Shown here piece after piece: positions 34,073-42,729 of a stretch of 50,576 nt of DNA. Made by a program: the position numbers and the translations under genes. The stretch's first letter is position 1. Every line of letters begins with the position of its first letter. Origin of the DNA: Flammeovirgaceae bacterium UBA2371 (GTDB taxonomy: Bacteria > Bacteroidota > Bacteroidia > Cytophagales > Cyclobacteriaceae); NCBI GenBank assembly GCA_002345965.1, contig DDTF01000011.1, forward strand, positions 1 through 50,576, written 5' to 3'. The notes beneath the pieces were generated by a model that was not told where the DNA came from, ran no database searches, and was given only the letters and a program-made list of their open reading frames with translations.

Positions 34073-34188
34073 GTTTGCTTTTTTAACCTGATGCAACACC
34101 AATAGATTTATCTAGGTGCTTTCAGGGGTTGTCTGTAAAGTTACTGTAGGTTTTTGGGTGTGTCGACAATATTTCTAAAAAAAATAAA

Positions 34189-34560
34189 TCAGTTATTTTC
34201 AACTTTATTCATCTGTCGTCTAATCTTCTTACTGTGCATGGCACCCCAATTGTCAAGTGCTATTAATACGGGGGTAAGGGATTGGCTGTATTCTGTAAGT
34301 TCATACGCTACGGCCACTGGCCACTGGTCGTACACATGGCGAATTACTAGTCCATTTGCTTCCATTTCTTTTAACTCATTGGACAACACTTTAGCCGATA
34401 TGCCATTAATGGTGCGCTGCAAATCATTGAACCTGCTGTTTCCTTCTGAAAGGGCAACAATAATTTTCAGCTTCCATTTTCCTCCGATCACATAAAGCGC
34501 GTCTCCAATGTTTCTTAAACTTGCACGACAGTCTTCATGGCTAATGTCTTTTTTTTTCAT
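34189..34560 (-). CDS. HxlR family transcriptional regulator
   Basis: 123 residues, a winged-helix regulator of the HxlR family. It contains the family core CRASLRNIGDALYVIGGKWKL, followed by NSRFNDLQRTINGISAKVLS and the wing NGLVIRHVYDQWPVAVAYEL. HxlR proteins often sense reactive carbonyl or thiol stress through a conserved N-terminal cysteine; here Cys11 lies before the first helix. It is divergent from a DoxX-like gene, and the 122-bp gap has a palindrome likely to be its operator. Confidence 0.92.
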   Translation of the reverse strand: MKKKDISHEDCRASLRNIGDALYVIGGKWKLKIIVALSEGNSRFNDLQRTINGISAKVLSNELKEMEANGLVIRHVYDQWPVAVAYELTEYSQSLTPVLIALDNWGAMHSKKIRRQMNKVENN

Positions 34561-34599
34561 AATTCCTTCAATTTGGCATTCGCTTTACAGAACTAACTT

Positions 34600-34619
34600 A
34601 AAGGTAACCGCTTACCTTT
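34600..34619. promoter_or_regulatory. Perfect 8-bp palindrome between hxlR and doxX, candidate HxlR operator
   Basis: AAAGGTAA-ccgc-TTACCTTT is fully symmetric and lies 40 bp before the HxlR gene start and 64 bp before the DoxX start. A -7-like TAGGTTTG at 34653-34660 serves the DoxX gene. Position and symmetry fit a dimeric regulator acting on both genes. Confidence 0.6.
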
Positions 34620-34682
34620 TGTATACCACTTACTATTTGTAACCTAAAATACTAGGTTTGCATTGTAAAAACAAAAACACTT

Positions 34683-35057
34683 ATGAAGAACAAAAAAAAT
34701 ATTATTAAGGTATTAACCGTGTTTGTAGCCCTGTTGGTTATTTTCAGTGGCATTATGAAACTTGTAGGAGATGAAGAAGTAGTACAGGTGATGGCCAATG
34801 TTGGCGTAGATCAATATGTACCCTACCTCGGGTTAATGGAAATCACCTTTGGCGTTTTATTCCTATTCCCCAAGACTTTTAAATTAGGATTTATCCTGTT
34901 GTCTTGCTATTTCGCAGGGGCCATTGCCACCGAACTTTCTCATCAGGGGTCCATTTACAACCCATTGTTCTTACTTGTACTTATTTGGATAGCCACTTAT
35001 CTGAATAATCCAGCTGTATTTTTAACAATAACTGATCTGAATAAGCAAGAGGCGTAA
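34683..35057 (+). CDS. DoxX-like membrane protein
   Basis: 124 residues with four membrane helices, opening with VLTVFVALLVIFSGIMKLVG and the DoxX-type motif SGIMKLVGDEEVVQVMANVG. A four-helix DoxX-like protein; members are linked to thiosulfate oxidation or redox stress, but most are unassigned. It is divergently placed to HxlR, a common pairing in Bacteroidota, so regulation by that protein is likely. Confidence 0.85.
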   Translation: MKNKKNIIKVLTVFVALLVIFSGIMKLVGDEEVVQVMANVGVDQYVPYLGLMEITFGVLFLFPKTFKLGFILLSCYFAGAIATELSHQGSIYNPLFLLVLIWIATYLNNPAVFLTITDLNKQEA

Positions 35058-35146
35058 TTTAAAATCGAAAAAAGACAGCACCTAAGGAAGGGATCGATAG
35101 AGCATCAAACGTTGTTCAATTACTTTATCCATACTACTCAATGCAT

Positions 35147-35533
35147 CTAAAAGAACTCATAATTTACCTTTAAGAATGGAATTATTCCATCGGCCGTGTA
35201 GAACAACTTACCAGCAAAATCGACATCTGCCACAGTTACTTTTTTATTTATCTTATTGATGATGTAAATGGATTTCAGCTTATAGCGAAGTCTTTCTCCA
35301 TAGTAATTTTCAGTGGTGAGGTATTCGATGCGCAATCCTGAAGGCTTATGGAACAATGTGACCTCTGACATACGATGCACCTCATCCCTTCCCTTTCTTT
35401 CTGATTGCTGATACTCAAGTGAGGTGTAAATGTGAAAATGCTGCTTCTTGAAAGCATCTTCACTGTTGTTTTCTTCCATTTCTTCTCTCAGTCCAATGGA
35501 ATCAAGGATTTGATTTATTCTTAGTTTTTCCAA
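35147..35533 (-). CDS. Hypothetical protein
   Basis: 128 residues, soluble and charged, no signal peptide. The N-terminal part is helical (MEKLRINQILDSIGLREEME), the remainder looks like beta strands (LRYKLKSIYIINKINKKVTV). I do not recognise the family. It lies directly downstream of the cysteine-rich lipoprotein gene on the same strand with a 20-bp gap and may be cotranscribed. Confidence 0.55.
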   Translation of the reverse strand: MEKLRINQILDSIGLREEMEENNSEDAFKKQHFHIYTSLEYQQSERKGRDEVHRMSEVTLFHKPSGLRIEYLTTENYYGERLRYKLKSIYIINKINKKVTVADVDFAGKLFYTADGIIPFLKVNYEFF

Positions 35534-35553
35534 AAGGCTTTACCTTATTGCCA

Positions 35554-36003
35554 TCAGCTATCGCGATGTTGATAACATTTGCCGCTGTTGTGGGTAGTCA
35601 TCCGTTGGCAGCGTTTTCCTTCAGCAGTAGTACCGGAGCAACGCAACTGTTTCTCTCCAGTTTTAGAATTGGGCTTGCAGATGCCACAGGCTGTTTTACC
35701 ATCTGCTTTGGCCTGGTTGATCGAAACCGGATTGGCTGTTTTGGCATACCGGCAGTCGGCTGTGTGGTATTTATCCCCTTCGTGCGTCACATACACATCT
35801 GATCCACTTTCTTGCACGGGCAACTCTTCTTCTTTCGATGGTATGTTTACTTCTTCCTTCACCGGTTCACCTTCAGTTGGCAGCTTTTCAGGAGCAATCA
35901 CCTCACTTGGTTGGTGCTCTTGTGCATCACCATTTTTATTTGTTGATGGCGCACAGGCGATACACCATAGTAGCATCAAGGATAGGTAGCGGTTCATTTC
36001 CAT
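35554..36003 (-). CDS. Putative lipoprotein with two small cysteine-rich modules
   Basis: 149 residues from ATG 36003 (ATG 35997 is equally possible; an ATG at 36117 gives an unlikely extension). A short signal ends at IAC, so lipidation is probable. A Glu/Pro-rich linker follows. Then two modules: YHTADCRYAKT with ACGICKP, an Ada-type metal-site-like motif, and RCSGTTAEGKRCQRMTTHN ending in CYQH, which resembles the DUF5763 zinc-finger-like pattern. The two modules together suggest metal or nucleic acid binding at the cell surface, but the function is unknown. Confidence 0.7.
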   Translation of the reverse strand: MEMNRYLSLMLLWCIACAPSTNKNGDAQEHQPSEVIAPEKLPTEGEPVKEEVNIPSKEEELPVQESGSDVYVTHEGDKYHTADCRYAKTANPVSINQAKADGKTACGICKPNSKTGEKQLRCSGTTAEGKRCQRMTTHNSGKCYQHRDS

Positions 36004-36204
36004 TAAATTTAGAGAAGGTAAAGTTAAGGGATTACCAATAATTGCCACACAAGCCGAGTGTATTTCAATCTCTAATCGTTCAAGGCTCAGTATAATGGGT
36101 GGATTCAATAAAGCCAATAGTATTCAGTTAAATCTGAGTGGATGATCCTGGTGTTTAGGATAGTTGCAATTGCAAACACGGACCATAAGAACTAAATTTA
36201 AATC

Positions 36205-36501
36205 ATGTTCATTATCAATCTCCATTATATTGTTCCGCTGGAGGAACTGGATGTACACATGTCGGCCCATGTACGGTACCTTAGTAAATACTACAAACAA
36301 AACGTATTTGTGGCATCAGGCAGGAAGGTGCCTCGCACAGGCGGCATCATACTTGCAATGGGAAAAACCAAAACCGAGATCAATCAGATCATTGAAGAAG
36401 ATCCTTTTCACATCCATCAACTGGCTGAATTTACAGTTACTGAATTTTTGACCTCCCAGCAGCACCCGGAGTTGAAAGAATTTATAAAAAAGTATGGCTG
36501 A
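36205..36501 (+). CDS. YciI family protein
   Basis: 98 residues with the YciI ferredoxin-like fold: MFIINLHYIVPLEELDVHMS, HVRYLSKYYKQNVFVASGRK and PFHIHQLAEFTVTEFLTSQQ. The conserved His (VHMSAHVRYL region) and the SGRK-type turn are present. YciI proteins are small enzyme-like proteins of unclear reaction, related to muconolactone-isomerase-like dimers. It stands alone between divergent and convergent genes. A longer overlapping frame in the same region (start 36164) is only a shadow. Confidence 0.85.
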   Translation: MFIINLHYIVPLEELDVHMSAHVRYLSKYYKQNVFVASGRKVPRTGGIILAMGKTKTEINQIIEEDPFHIHQLAEFTVTEFLTSQQHPELKEFIKKYG

Positions 36502-36546
36502 AGTATGAATAATTATTCTTGTTTTCAGCTGAGGCACCGATTTGTA

Positions 36547-36966
36547 TCAAATTCCTAACAAGGGCAGATGTTTTATTTTCTTATAGGATAGCGCCAGTGT
36601 AAGGCAACGCTTCAAGGCTAAAGCAGGTATCTGCTCTTTTAAATCTAGTCTGATAGCTCTGTTTGATTCAAACTGCAGCTCATCTCCAAGCATAATTCGG
36701 AAGGTATTCACAAGTTCCGTGTTGCAAATAAAATACAGATAATAACTGTCGGGTGTATTCTGCTTCCAGTCCATTCTAATCGTGCTACCCGTTTTGGTTA
36801 AATAGCTGGGCTCTCCCCACTTGGTTGTTTCTACCAATTTATCAACACCCTCTGTTTCTTTGGCTGTATCAATGATTAGTTTTCGCAACGCTTTCAGCTT
36901 TTGTCTCACACGAGGTGGATAGCGATCCAGCAATTGGGCTACCGTGTCGCTTTTTATAAATTCCAT
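36547..36966 (-). CDS. DUF1801 domain protein
   Basis: 139 residues from ATG 36966. The DUF1801 pattern is clear: VRQKLKALRKLIIDTAKETE, TTKWGEPSYLTKTGSTIRMD, and a Trp/Lys-rich strand. The family has the fold of small YdhG-like proteins of unknown role. A 6-codon longer start at 36984 is possible. It sits downstream of FadL on the same strand, but the terminator at 37050-37076 separates them. Confidence 0.85.
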   Translation of the reverse strand: MEFIKSDTVAQLLDRYPPRVRQKLKALRKLIIDTAKETEGVDKLVETTKWGEPSYLTKTGSTIRMDWKQNTPDSYYLYFICNTELVNTFRIMLGDELQFESNRAIRLDLKEQIPALALKRCLTLALSYKKIKHLPLLGI

Positions 36967-37049
36967 TTTGTTTCTTTTATTCACAATTTAATATCTGCCG
37001 GTGATAACCCTATGTCAGCAACCATTTTCTTGACCATCAGGTACAAAAA

Positions 37050-37076
37050 AATAGTCCTGAGGATATCAGGACTATT
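37050..37076 (-). terminator. Intrinsic terminator after fadL
   Basis: AATAGTCCTGA-ggata-TCAGGACTATT is a perfect 11-bp stem with a 5-base loop, 23 bp after the FadL-like gene stop. On the minus strand it is followed by a TTTTTTTG run, the textbook arrangement. Confidence 0.88.
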
Positions 37077-37098
37077 CAAATTATTCCAAAAAGGATTG

Positions 37099-38451
37099 CT
37101 AACGTTTTAATGTGTAATTCAATCCCAGCATAATCATGGAGGTAGTCATTTTATAGGAAACAGATGATCCTGGAATGGCACCGTAAGGATTGCCGGAAGC
37201 AACCATCATTGGATTTAATAACTGACCCTCTGTACTGCCACTGCTGGTACCATAGTGATACACTCCATTGATGTTTACGCGATCGGAAAATTCATAGCCC
37301 ATTCCCACCTGAAAAGCATTTTTGATGACCGCTGTGGCAGGAGAAGAGAAGAAGGTAAGCTCACTGTCGATTGGATTGGTGTTGTATGTGTAACCTACTC
37401 TCAAAGGAAGTCTTTCTACTCCCTTGTACTGCACACCAAAAGAAACGATGGACATGTCTTTCCAACCAAATCCATTCACTGATCCGGAAGGTGTCCAGCC
37501 TTTGGCCTCAAAACCTTCTGTGCCGGAGTAGGTTACGTAACGATAATCCAAAGCCAGATCTACAACCCCTTTAGAGTATCCGGTGCCCACAGAAATAATG
37601 GAAGGGTAATCCATTCTGAATGTATTGGATAAAGCAGTTGAGTTATCCAGATAAGTATTATTGAATTCAAAATCACTGAAGAACTGTGGAGACTTGTATG
37701 CAGCTCCCAGTTTAAGCCCTGTACCTGAATTATAAAGCACACCTACTTGTGCTCCATATCCAATGGCCGATGCCTGATCGCTTTTAGGATACCCGGCCAA
37801 GCCCGGAGAAGAGGTAGGATTAGGTATCAGCTCCAGGCCTGCATAGTTGAATGTAGGTTGAATGCCTATAGAAAAATTATCAGAAAGTTGATAAGCATAA
37901 GTGACACCCACTTGCATCAACATGTAATCCGATTGAAGCCGTCCAAAACCACCTGCCTGTTGCGGATAGTTGATGGGGTTGGAGGATAATGTTGGATTGA
38001 AGCTTGGACTCAGGGGGTTATTTTGTTCTTCAGGAAAGGTCACACCAAATCCACTGATACCAAAGGCTGAAACACCAAAGGTATGTTTGCTTCCCTCTTT
38101 CCCAAATACCATCGAAACGGATGGCATTAGAGAAGTGCCGCGTGCATCTTTTGTGGTTCCACTCACAGCGGGGGCACCTGGTCCCAACATTCCAGCAGGA
38201 AGCGATGAACTGATTTCCGGGGAAGAATAGAATGCTCCGGCATTGATACTGATAATACGGGAATCAAAAGTTGAAATTGCGGCTGGATTCCATTGTAAGG
38301 CGCCATTAATATCTGTGGGTTGTGCAGTAGCGGCTCCTCCCATCGACATATTGACCGCGCCAACCCCCTGCATGATATGCCCCGATTGTGCATAGGACAT
38401 AGTAGTTGCCAGCAGGAAAAGAAAAATTTTTATAATGATTTTCATAGTCAA
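37099..38451 (-). CDS. Outer-membrane transport protein, FadL/OmpP1/TodX family
   Basis: 450 residues. After a signal peptide (ending SYAQ) the N-terminal hatch segment SGHIMQGVGAVNMSMGGAAT is a FadL hallmark, followed by DINGALQWNPAAIS. The rest is a beta-barrel with many alternating aromatic strands ending at ITTSMIMLGLNYTLKR-like strands. FadL-type porins bring in long-chain fatty acids, aromatics or alkanes through lateral opening. With alkB and paa genes in the same window, uptake of hydrophobic carbon is a reasonable guess, although the genes are not adjacent. A CRP/FNR-like site lies upstream (38535-38548). Confidence 0.9.
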   Translation of the reverse strand: MTMKIIIKIFLFLLATTMSYAQSGHIMQGVGAVNMSMGGAATAQPTDINGALQWNPAAISTFDSRIISINAGAFYSSPEISSSLPAGMLGPGAPAVSGTTKDARGTSLMPSVSMVFGKEGSKHTFGVSAFGISGFGVTFPEEQNNPLSPSFNPTLSSNPINYPQQAGGFGRLQSDYMLMQVGVTYAYQLSDNFSIGIQPTFNYAGLELIPNPTSSPGLAGYPKSDQASAIGYGAQVGVLYNSGTGLKLGAAYKSPQFFSDFEFNNTYLDNSTALSNTFRMDYPSIISVGTGYSKGVVDLALDYRYVTYSGTEGFEAKGWTPSGSVNGFGWKDMSIVSFGVQYKGVERLPLRVGYTYNTNPIDSELTFFSSPATAVIKNAFQVGMGYEFSDRVNINGVYHYGTSSGSTEGQLLNPMMVASGNPYGAIPGSSVSYKMTTSMIMLGLNYTLKR

Positions 38452-38534
38452 ATTTTTAGGTTATTCGTCTTTTTTAATCCATGAAATTTGAGCATTTATT
38501 CATGCGAATACCATGAATAAGGTCACGCTGTCAA

Positions 38535-38548
38535 ATGATTACAATCAT
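38535..38548. promoter_or_regulatory. CRP/FNR-like palindrome upstream of fadL
   Basis: ATGATT-ac-AATCAT, containing TGAT-taca-ATCA, which resembles the Crp/Fnr consensus (TTGAT-N4-ATCAA), at 84-97 bp before the fadL ATG. A 6-bp perfect half-site pair. Whether a Crp/Fnr protein in this genome uses such a site is unknown. Confidence 0.4.
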
Positions 38549-38685
38549 CTGCTTGTGTGACAAAAGTTACAGACGCTTCAGTTCTAAGATGGCGAAGAAA
38601 TTCGAAATGACGAGAATATTGTTAAGTCTATGCGGAAGGTACTTTTGGAATGATTTTGAACCTCAACCACCACAAAGTAGTAACT

Positions 38686-39189
38686 TCAGATAACCAGATT
38701 GGTACACTTAACGATGAAGTCATGTAAAATAATCATTTGCTTTTCACCCAACTTTTGCCCGGAATATGCCACCAGATAAAGACTAAGGAAAATCAAAATA
38801 AGAATTGGCTCCAACCAGAGAATAGAAGTTGACTTGCCCAACATCCAATAAGAAAGCCCCAACACACCAATAAATAAAATGGCCAGACCAATAATTGAAT
38901 AAAAGAACACAAACATGGTCCACACGACAGGCCGGGGACCATACAATCCTCGAATTAGGCTACCTTTCTCGGTTTCTTCGAACGTCAGGTTTAATTGGGG
39001 CGACCAATAGTGCTGATCTTTTTGTGGAATGTATAATGTAATGTAACCAGGATTCACACTTCCTGTGCAGGGGGCTTGTTCTTGTCCCAACCCTTCTTCG
39101 ATTTTTTTCTTCAATGTCTCTACAGAAAATTCAGATTCAATTTTGAACCGTGGGCGTACACGATATCCCGACTGCTCTTCATTACTCAT
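38686..39189 (-). CDS. Membrane protein of unknown function
   Basis: 167 residues. An N-terminal soluble part (about 1-85, SGYRVRPRFKIESEFSVETL, with GYITLYIPQKDQHYW) is followed by two hydrophobic helices (MFVFFYSIIGLAILFIGVLG and a second one at 122-145). A tail with GEKQMIILHDF ends the protein. I do not recognise the family. It stands alone, far from a clear partner, between FadL and the NTF2-like lipoprotein. Confidence 0.65.
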   Translation of the reverse strand: MSNEEQSGYRVRPRFKIESEFSVETLKKKIEEGLGQEQAPCTGSVNPGYITLYIPQKDQHYWSPQLNLTFEETEKGSLIRGLYGPRPVVWTMFVFFYSIIGLAILFIGVLGLSYWMLGKSTSILWLEPILILIFLSLYLVAYSGQKLGEKQMIILHDFIVKCTNLVI

Positions 39190-39374
39190 CCCCTACTATT
39201 TAAAAACTAAAATGATTATGTATTAATCAAATATAATAATTACTGAGAATTGTACATGTTGTCATAGCAGAGGTCAATACGCTTTATGTACCCATTATCT
39301 ACGTACTATCTTTACTTGTATTTATAACATATATGGGTAAAACTGGAAAAAGTAGACCCTATGTGATTTCTAAT

Positions 39375-39827
39375 TTATTTGGCAGGAGCGGGCTTTACGC
39401 CTGAAACATGAGAAGAGAAGGCTTTCCAAATGCCATCCCTTTTTTCAAGGTAATTACTTGATTGGTAAATCGTTTCAGTGGTGTCATTGAAAATATGACC
39501 AGTTCCAGCAATAATTGCAGTTCCGTTTTCCAAGATCTGAAGTCGTTTGATTTCATAGTGAAACGAATCCGGCCGATCTGTGTGTTGCTTGATCCAGTTC
39601 ATCTCAAATTTTTTATCTGTCCAATTGCCCTCCGCATCAATCATCTGAAAGTCTTCTCCAAGTAGCCGATCCAGTAATAAAGTATCCTGCTCGTGGTAGG
39701 CCTTGGGCCACTCCACTTCCTTCAGGTAACGCAGACTTTTTTCGTCACCCTCATTGATCATTTTGCCTTGGTTATTATTTGAGCAACAGACGTTAGTTAT
39801 CAATAAAATGATAAATGCATATTTCAT
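39375..39827 (-). CDS. DUF4440/NTF2-like secreted protein
   Basis: 150 residues from ATG 39827 (an upstream ATG at 39878 gives 17 residues before the signal, unlikely). The hydrophobic N-terminus ends in VCCSNNN, so it may be a lipoprotein. The mature part has the NTF2 pattern EVEWPKAYHEQDTLLLDRLL, DFQMIDAEGNWTDK, and SSNYLEKRDGIWKAFSSHVS, like DUF4440 proteins. Those often bind or turn over small molecules. No neighbours suggest its substrate. Confidence 0.78.
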   Translation of the reverse strand: MKYAFIILLITNVCCSNNNQGKMINEGDEKSLRYLKEVEWPKAYHEQDTLLLDRLLGEDFQMIDAEGNWTDKKFEMNWIKQHTDRPDSFHYEIKRLQILENGTAIIAGTGHIFNDTTETIYQSSNYLEKRDGIWKAFSSHVSGVKPAPAK

Positions 39828-39973
39828 ATTTGCCAAATTTAGGTCGCATTGGTGCAACCAATTTAATAAGATCAACACTCCTATCCGTAACCCGATTTAG
39901 GTGAGGTTGATTTAAATTGAGTTGTAGCTTCCTGTACCTTTTATCGAACTGGTGGCAATTGATGAGGGTAATT

Positions 39974-41383
39974 CTAAAGGGAGAAAATAAGGTAAAGGAA
40001 CGAGACGATCACCAACGGACCCACCAAAGCCATAACCACACCCCCATAGCGATAGTCCTTTTGCTCGAGATATCCCATAGCGTAAGCGATGGCATTGGGT
40101 GGAGTAGAGATCGGGAGCAAAAGAGCCGTAGATGCAGACAGTCCGATGGTTAAGGTCATCAATACCATGTCTTCAGGAAGTATGGTAATCCCTATTGGTA
40201 TCAGTACGCTGCTGGCGGCCGTGTTGCTCATTATGTTTGACAGGAAGCTGGACATGTACCCAAATAGCAACAAGATGGCAAATACAAGGCCAAAATCAGG
40301 TATCCACTTCGAAACGCTAAAAGCCAAACCACTGTCGTGGATGACTACACCCAACGTGAGCCCACCCGCAACCAAAATCAGAATGTCCCAAGGAAGTAAT
40401 CGAATGTCGGCAGATTTAACAATACCTGTTACTGAAAATATTACGATGGGCACAAAAGAAGTGGCAGCGATGGGAATACCATGAAGCGGTTGTGTAAGCC
40501 ACAGCAAAATAGTAAGCGCAAAAGTAGCTACAACGATGACTCTATCTTTTTCATCCGCCACACGGGGAAGTTCCTCTTGAGATTGCGCTCCAAAACTGAG
40601 GGCTTGTAAGGTTGTTGGAAATTTCCGAATGAGCAGCCACCACAATAAAAAGGTAAATCCAAATGCCAGCGGAACTCCAATCAACATCCAATCAGCAAAA
40701 CCATAGTCGATACCTGCCACCTGCATGGTACCCACTGCAATGGCATTGGGAGCGCTACCAATGATGGTTCCCATACCTCCTACCGTTGCCGCTGAAGGAA
40801 TGCCCAACACAAAAGCTTTGGTCATCGGTTCTGCTCTGGGCATTGCACGCAAGATGGGCGCTACAATGATGAACATCATAGCAGTAGTAGAAGTATTGGA
40901 AATAAACATAGAAAAAACGCAGGTAAGTACCATCACCACCAACAGTTGCGTAGCGGGTTTGTTGCCAAACTTCTGCAACACCTTTTGAGAAAAGATCTGA
41001 TCCAATTGTGTGAGTTGTGCACCAATGGCCAGAAAGAAGCCTCCCAGCAAAATCCAAATGATGGGGTTAGACCATGTGTTGGTGTATTTCTCCCAATCGG
41101 CTGAAAGAACAGTGAATGAGAGATCATCTAAAAAATAGATGGAGAAGCCGATAATAAACAAACTCACCGCAAATGGCGGCATGGCCTCGGTGACCCACCA
41201 CCCTGCTGCCACCAATAAGAGGAACAGAGCGTTTTGTGCGGTATCGGATGTTAAAAAGTCCTGACTCAGATATGCGCCACCCCAGGCCAGCAAAGGGATT
41301 AGGAAAAACAAGGTGATGTTTCGGGTAAGGGGCCATCGAGCTCTGATAAAATGTTTAGTGGCTTCGTACCGGGAGTCGATCAT
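39974..41383 (-). CDS. SLC13 (DASS) family anion/dicarboxylate transporter
   Basis: 469 residues with about 11 membrane helices. It has the DASS hallmarks: ISNTSTTAMMFIIVAPILRA, MGTIIGSAPNAIAVGTM (SNT/S-N-x-A-type anion motif), and SNIMSNTAASSVLIPIGITI near the C-terminus, where the second motif copy lies (LLPISTPPNAIAYAMGYLEQ). Family members take up dicarboxylates, sulfate or citrate with Na+. It stands alone with no metabolic partner beside it. Exact substrate is open. Confidence 0.9.
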   Translation of the reverse strand: MIDSRYEATKHFIRARWPLTRNITLFFLIPLLAWGGAYLSQDFLTSDTAQNALFLLLVAAGWWVTEAMPPFAVSLFIIGFSIYFLDDLSFTVLSADWEKYTNTWSNPIIWILLGGFFLAIGAQLTQLDQIFSQKVLQKFGNKPATQLLVVMVLTCVFSMFISNTSTTAMMFIIVAPILRAMPRAEPMTKAFVLGIPSAATVGGMGTIIGSAPNAIAVGTMQVAGIDYGFADWMLIGVPLAFGFTFLLWWLLIRKFPTTLQALSFGAQSQEELPRVADEKDRVIVVATFALTILLWLTQPLHGIPIAATSFVPIVIFSVTGIVKSADIRLLPWDILILVAGGLTLGVVIHDSGLAFSVSKWIPDFGLVFAILLLFGYMSSFLSNIMSNTAASSVLIPIGITILPEDMVLMTLTIGLSASTALLLPISTPPNAIAYAMGYLEQKDYRYGGVVMALVGPLVIVSFLYLIFSL

Positions 41384-41469
41384 AGGCTATAAGATAATAA
41401 AATTTGGAGAAAGATAGTTGGAGGACACAAAGCTGGACGCATTGTAACCACTAGTGTTGTAGTCTGACC

Positions 41470-42018
41470 TTAACTGAGCCGTGACACCATCCACAACACG
41501 GCTGTGCGAACAAAGCGATACAGAAGAAAACAAATCAATAGGACAACCGATCCGATAATTGTGGGTATCACGGAACCAAAGGAGACAAACAATCCTAACA
41601 CGTATCCTAAAAAGTATTCAGCCCGATAAACTGGAAAAAACAAAGCCAGTACAAAAATTCCTATGGTCATATAACCCGAGAAATCAGGGTAACCGAATTC
41701 ATAAAAAGCAGATAAAATAATTCCATATACCAATGCAATAACAAACCCATAGATCGCAGACCTGAAGGATGCAGATTCAGCACGGTCATTTTGTGGTAAA
41801 AAAATTCTCTTTTGTACCCGAAACAAGAGCAGCCATGTTAGCAAAGGGAGTACCAAGACTCCCCAAGCATTAGAAAACCTGGGTAAGTCCTTATCAGCTA
41901 GCAGGTGGTGGCCCTGTATCCCCCCATGGTAATGGTTCCATGCCAACAGAGCGCAAATGAGTACGGTCACAGCACCTGTCATGTACAACCGTAATTTGAA
42001 GAAGGTGGCTCTATCCAT
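41470..42018 (-). CDS. Hypothetical membrane protein
   Basis: 182 residues, mostly hydrophobic, with about five helices (AVTVLICALLAWNHYH, VLVLPLLTWLLLFRV, SAIYGFVIALVYGIILSAFY, IGIFVLALFFPVYRAEYFLG, VIPTIIGSVVLLICFLLYRF). No motif recognised. It follows the start side of the SLC13 gene by 86 bp on the same strand. Confidence 0.7.
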   Translation of the reverse strand: MDRATFFKLRLYMTGAVTVLICALLAWNHYHGGIQGHHLLADKDLPRFSNAWGVLVLPLLTWLLLFRVQKRIFLPQNDRAESASFRSAIYGFVIALVYGIILSAFYEFGYPDFSGYMTIGIFVLALFFPVYRAEYFLGYVLGLFVSFGSVIPTIIGSVVLLICFLLYRFVRTAVLWMVSRLS

Positions 42019-42141
42019 ACCCTGCGATATTAGCTATTTTATATTTAAGCTTTGCCGTAAGAGGATTTAAATGCCGGCAAGCGTATTGTAAGCGCCCACT
42101 AACTTGATTATATTTATTATCCCCACCAACTCAATACCCCT

Positions 42142-42639
42142 ATGAAAAACCTTTGTTTTTTGATTGTTTTATCGCTTTTGGCTGGCTGTCAACCAGCAGT
42201 TAAAGACAAAACCTTTAATAAGAATGCCGCCACCGTGGCAGCGTATTTGAAAAGCTTTGAAAATAAGCGTTTAGACTACTCTGCCTTTGCTGAGAATTTT
42301 TGGTCACTTAATACCATGTTTGGTGCCTCAAGTGATACCATTACCTTGGCGCAAATGAAGGAAGGTGATGCCATGATGGTAGCTGCTTACAATTTTAAAC
42401 TTCTAGGAGATTCCATTGCATTTCTACCTGGTGTAGACGTAGCCACTAAAATGCCTGATGGCTCTGTACGTTATTATGCTGAGTGGCAAGTAACCAAACC
42501 GGCTACCGACAGCACCGCTGAAAAAGTAGTTGTATTAAAAACCTATGAGTCGTACGATTTTAATGAAGACGGAAAGATTATTTTTTTACAGGGTTATGGC
42601 GACTTCACTGCGTTCTTGAATTACCTCAATAGCAACTGA
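42142..42639 (+). CDS. Lipoprotein, NTF2-like, unknown function
   Basis: 165 residues with a perfect lipobox LAGC (Cys16). The mature part (VAAYLKSFENKRLDYSAFAE, SLNTMFGASSDTITLAQMKE, RYYAEWQVTKPATDSTAEKV) fits an NTF2-like cone fold as in SnoaL-type proteins. Function unknown. It is convergent with the small secreted gene at 42730. Confidence 0.75.
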   Translation: MKNLCFLIVLSLLAGCQPAVKDKTFNKNAATVAAYLKSFENKRLDYSAFAENFWSLNTMFGASSDTITLAQMKEGDAMMVAAYNFKLLGDSIAFLPGVDVATKMPDGSVRYYAEWQVTKPATDSTAEKVVVLKTYESYDFNEDGKIIFLQGYGDFTAFLNYLNSN

Positions 42640-42703
42640 TCAGTTTTGGAATACAATTAAGCGACAAATACATACTGAAATTAAGTGAAATCAGGGGCTG
42701 GTA

Positions 42704-42719
42704 CGAAAATCTTTTTTCG
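42704..42719. terminator. Short stem between convergent genes
   Basis: CGAAAA and TTTTCG pair around a 4-base loop, between the plus-strand lipoprotein stop (42639) and the minus-strand stop at 42730. It contains runs of A and T and could end transcription from either side, but it is weak. Confidence 0.3.
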
Positions 42720-42729
42720 ACATTAATGA

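Noticed and set aside
36164..36451. 95-codon frame overlapping the YciI-like gene
   Set aside because: The YciI frame (36205-36501) has clear family signatures; this one is out of frame with it and has none.
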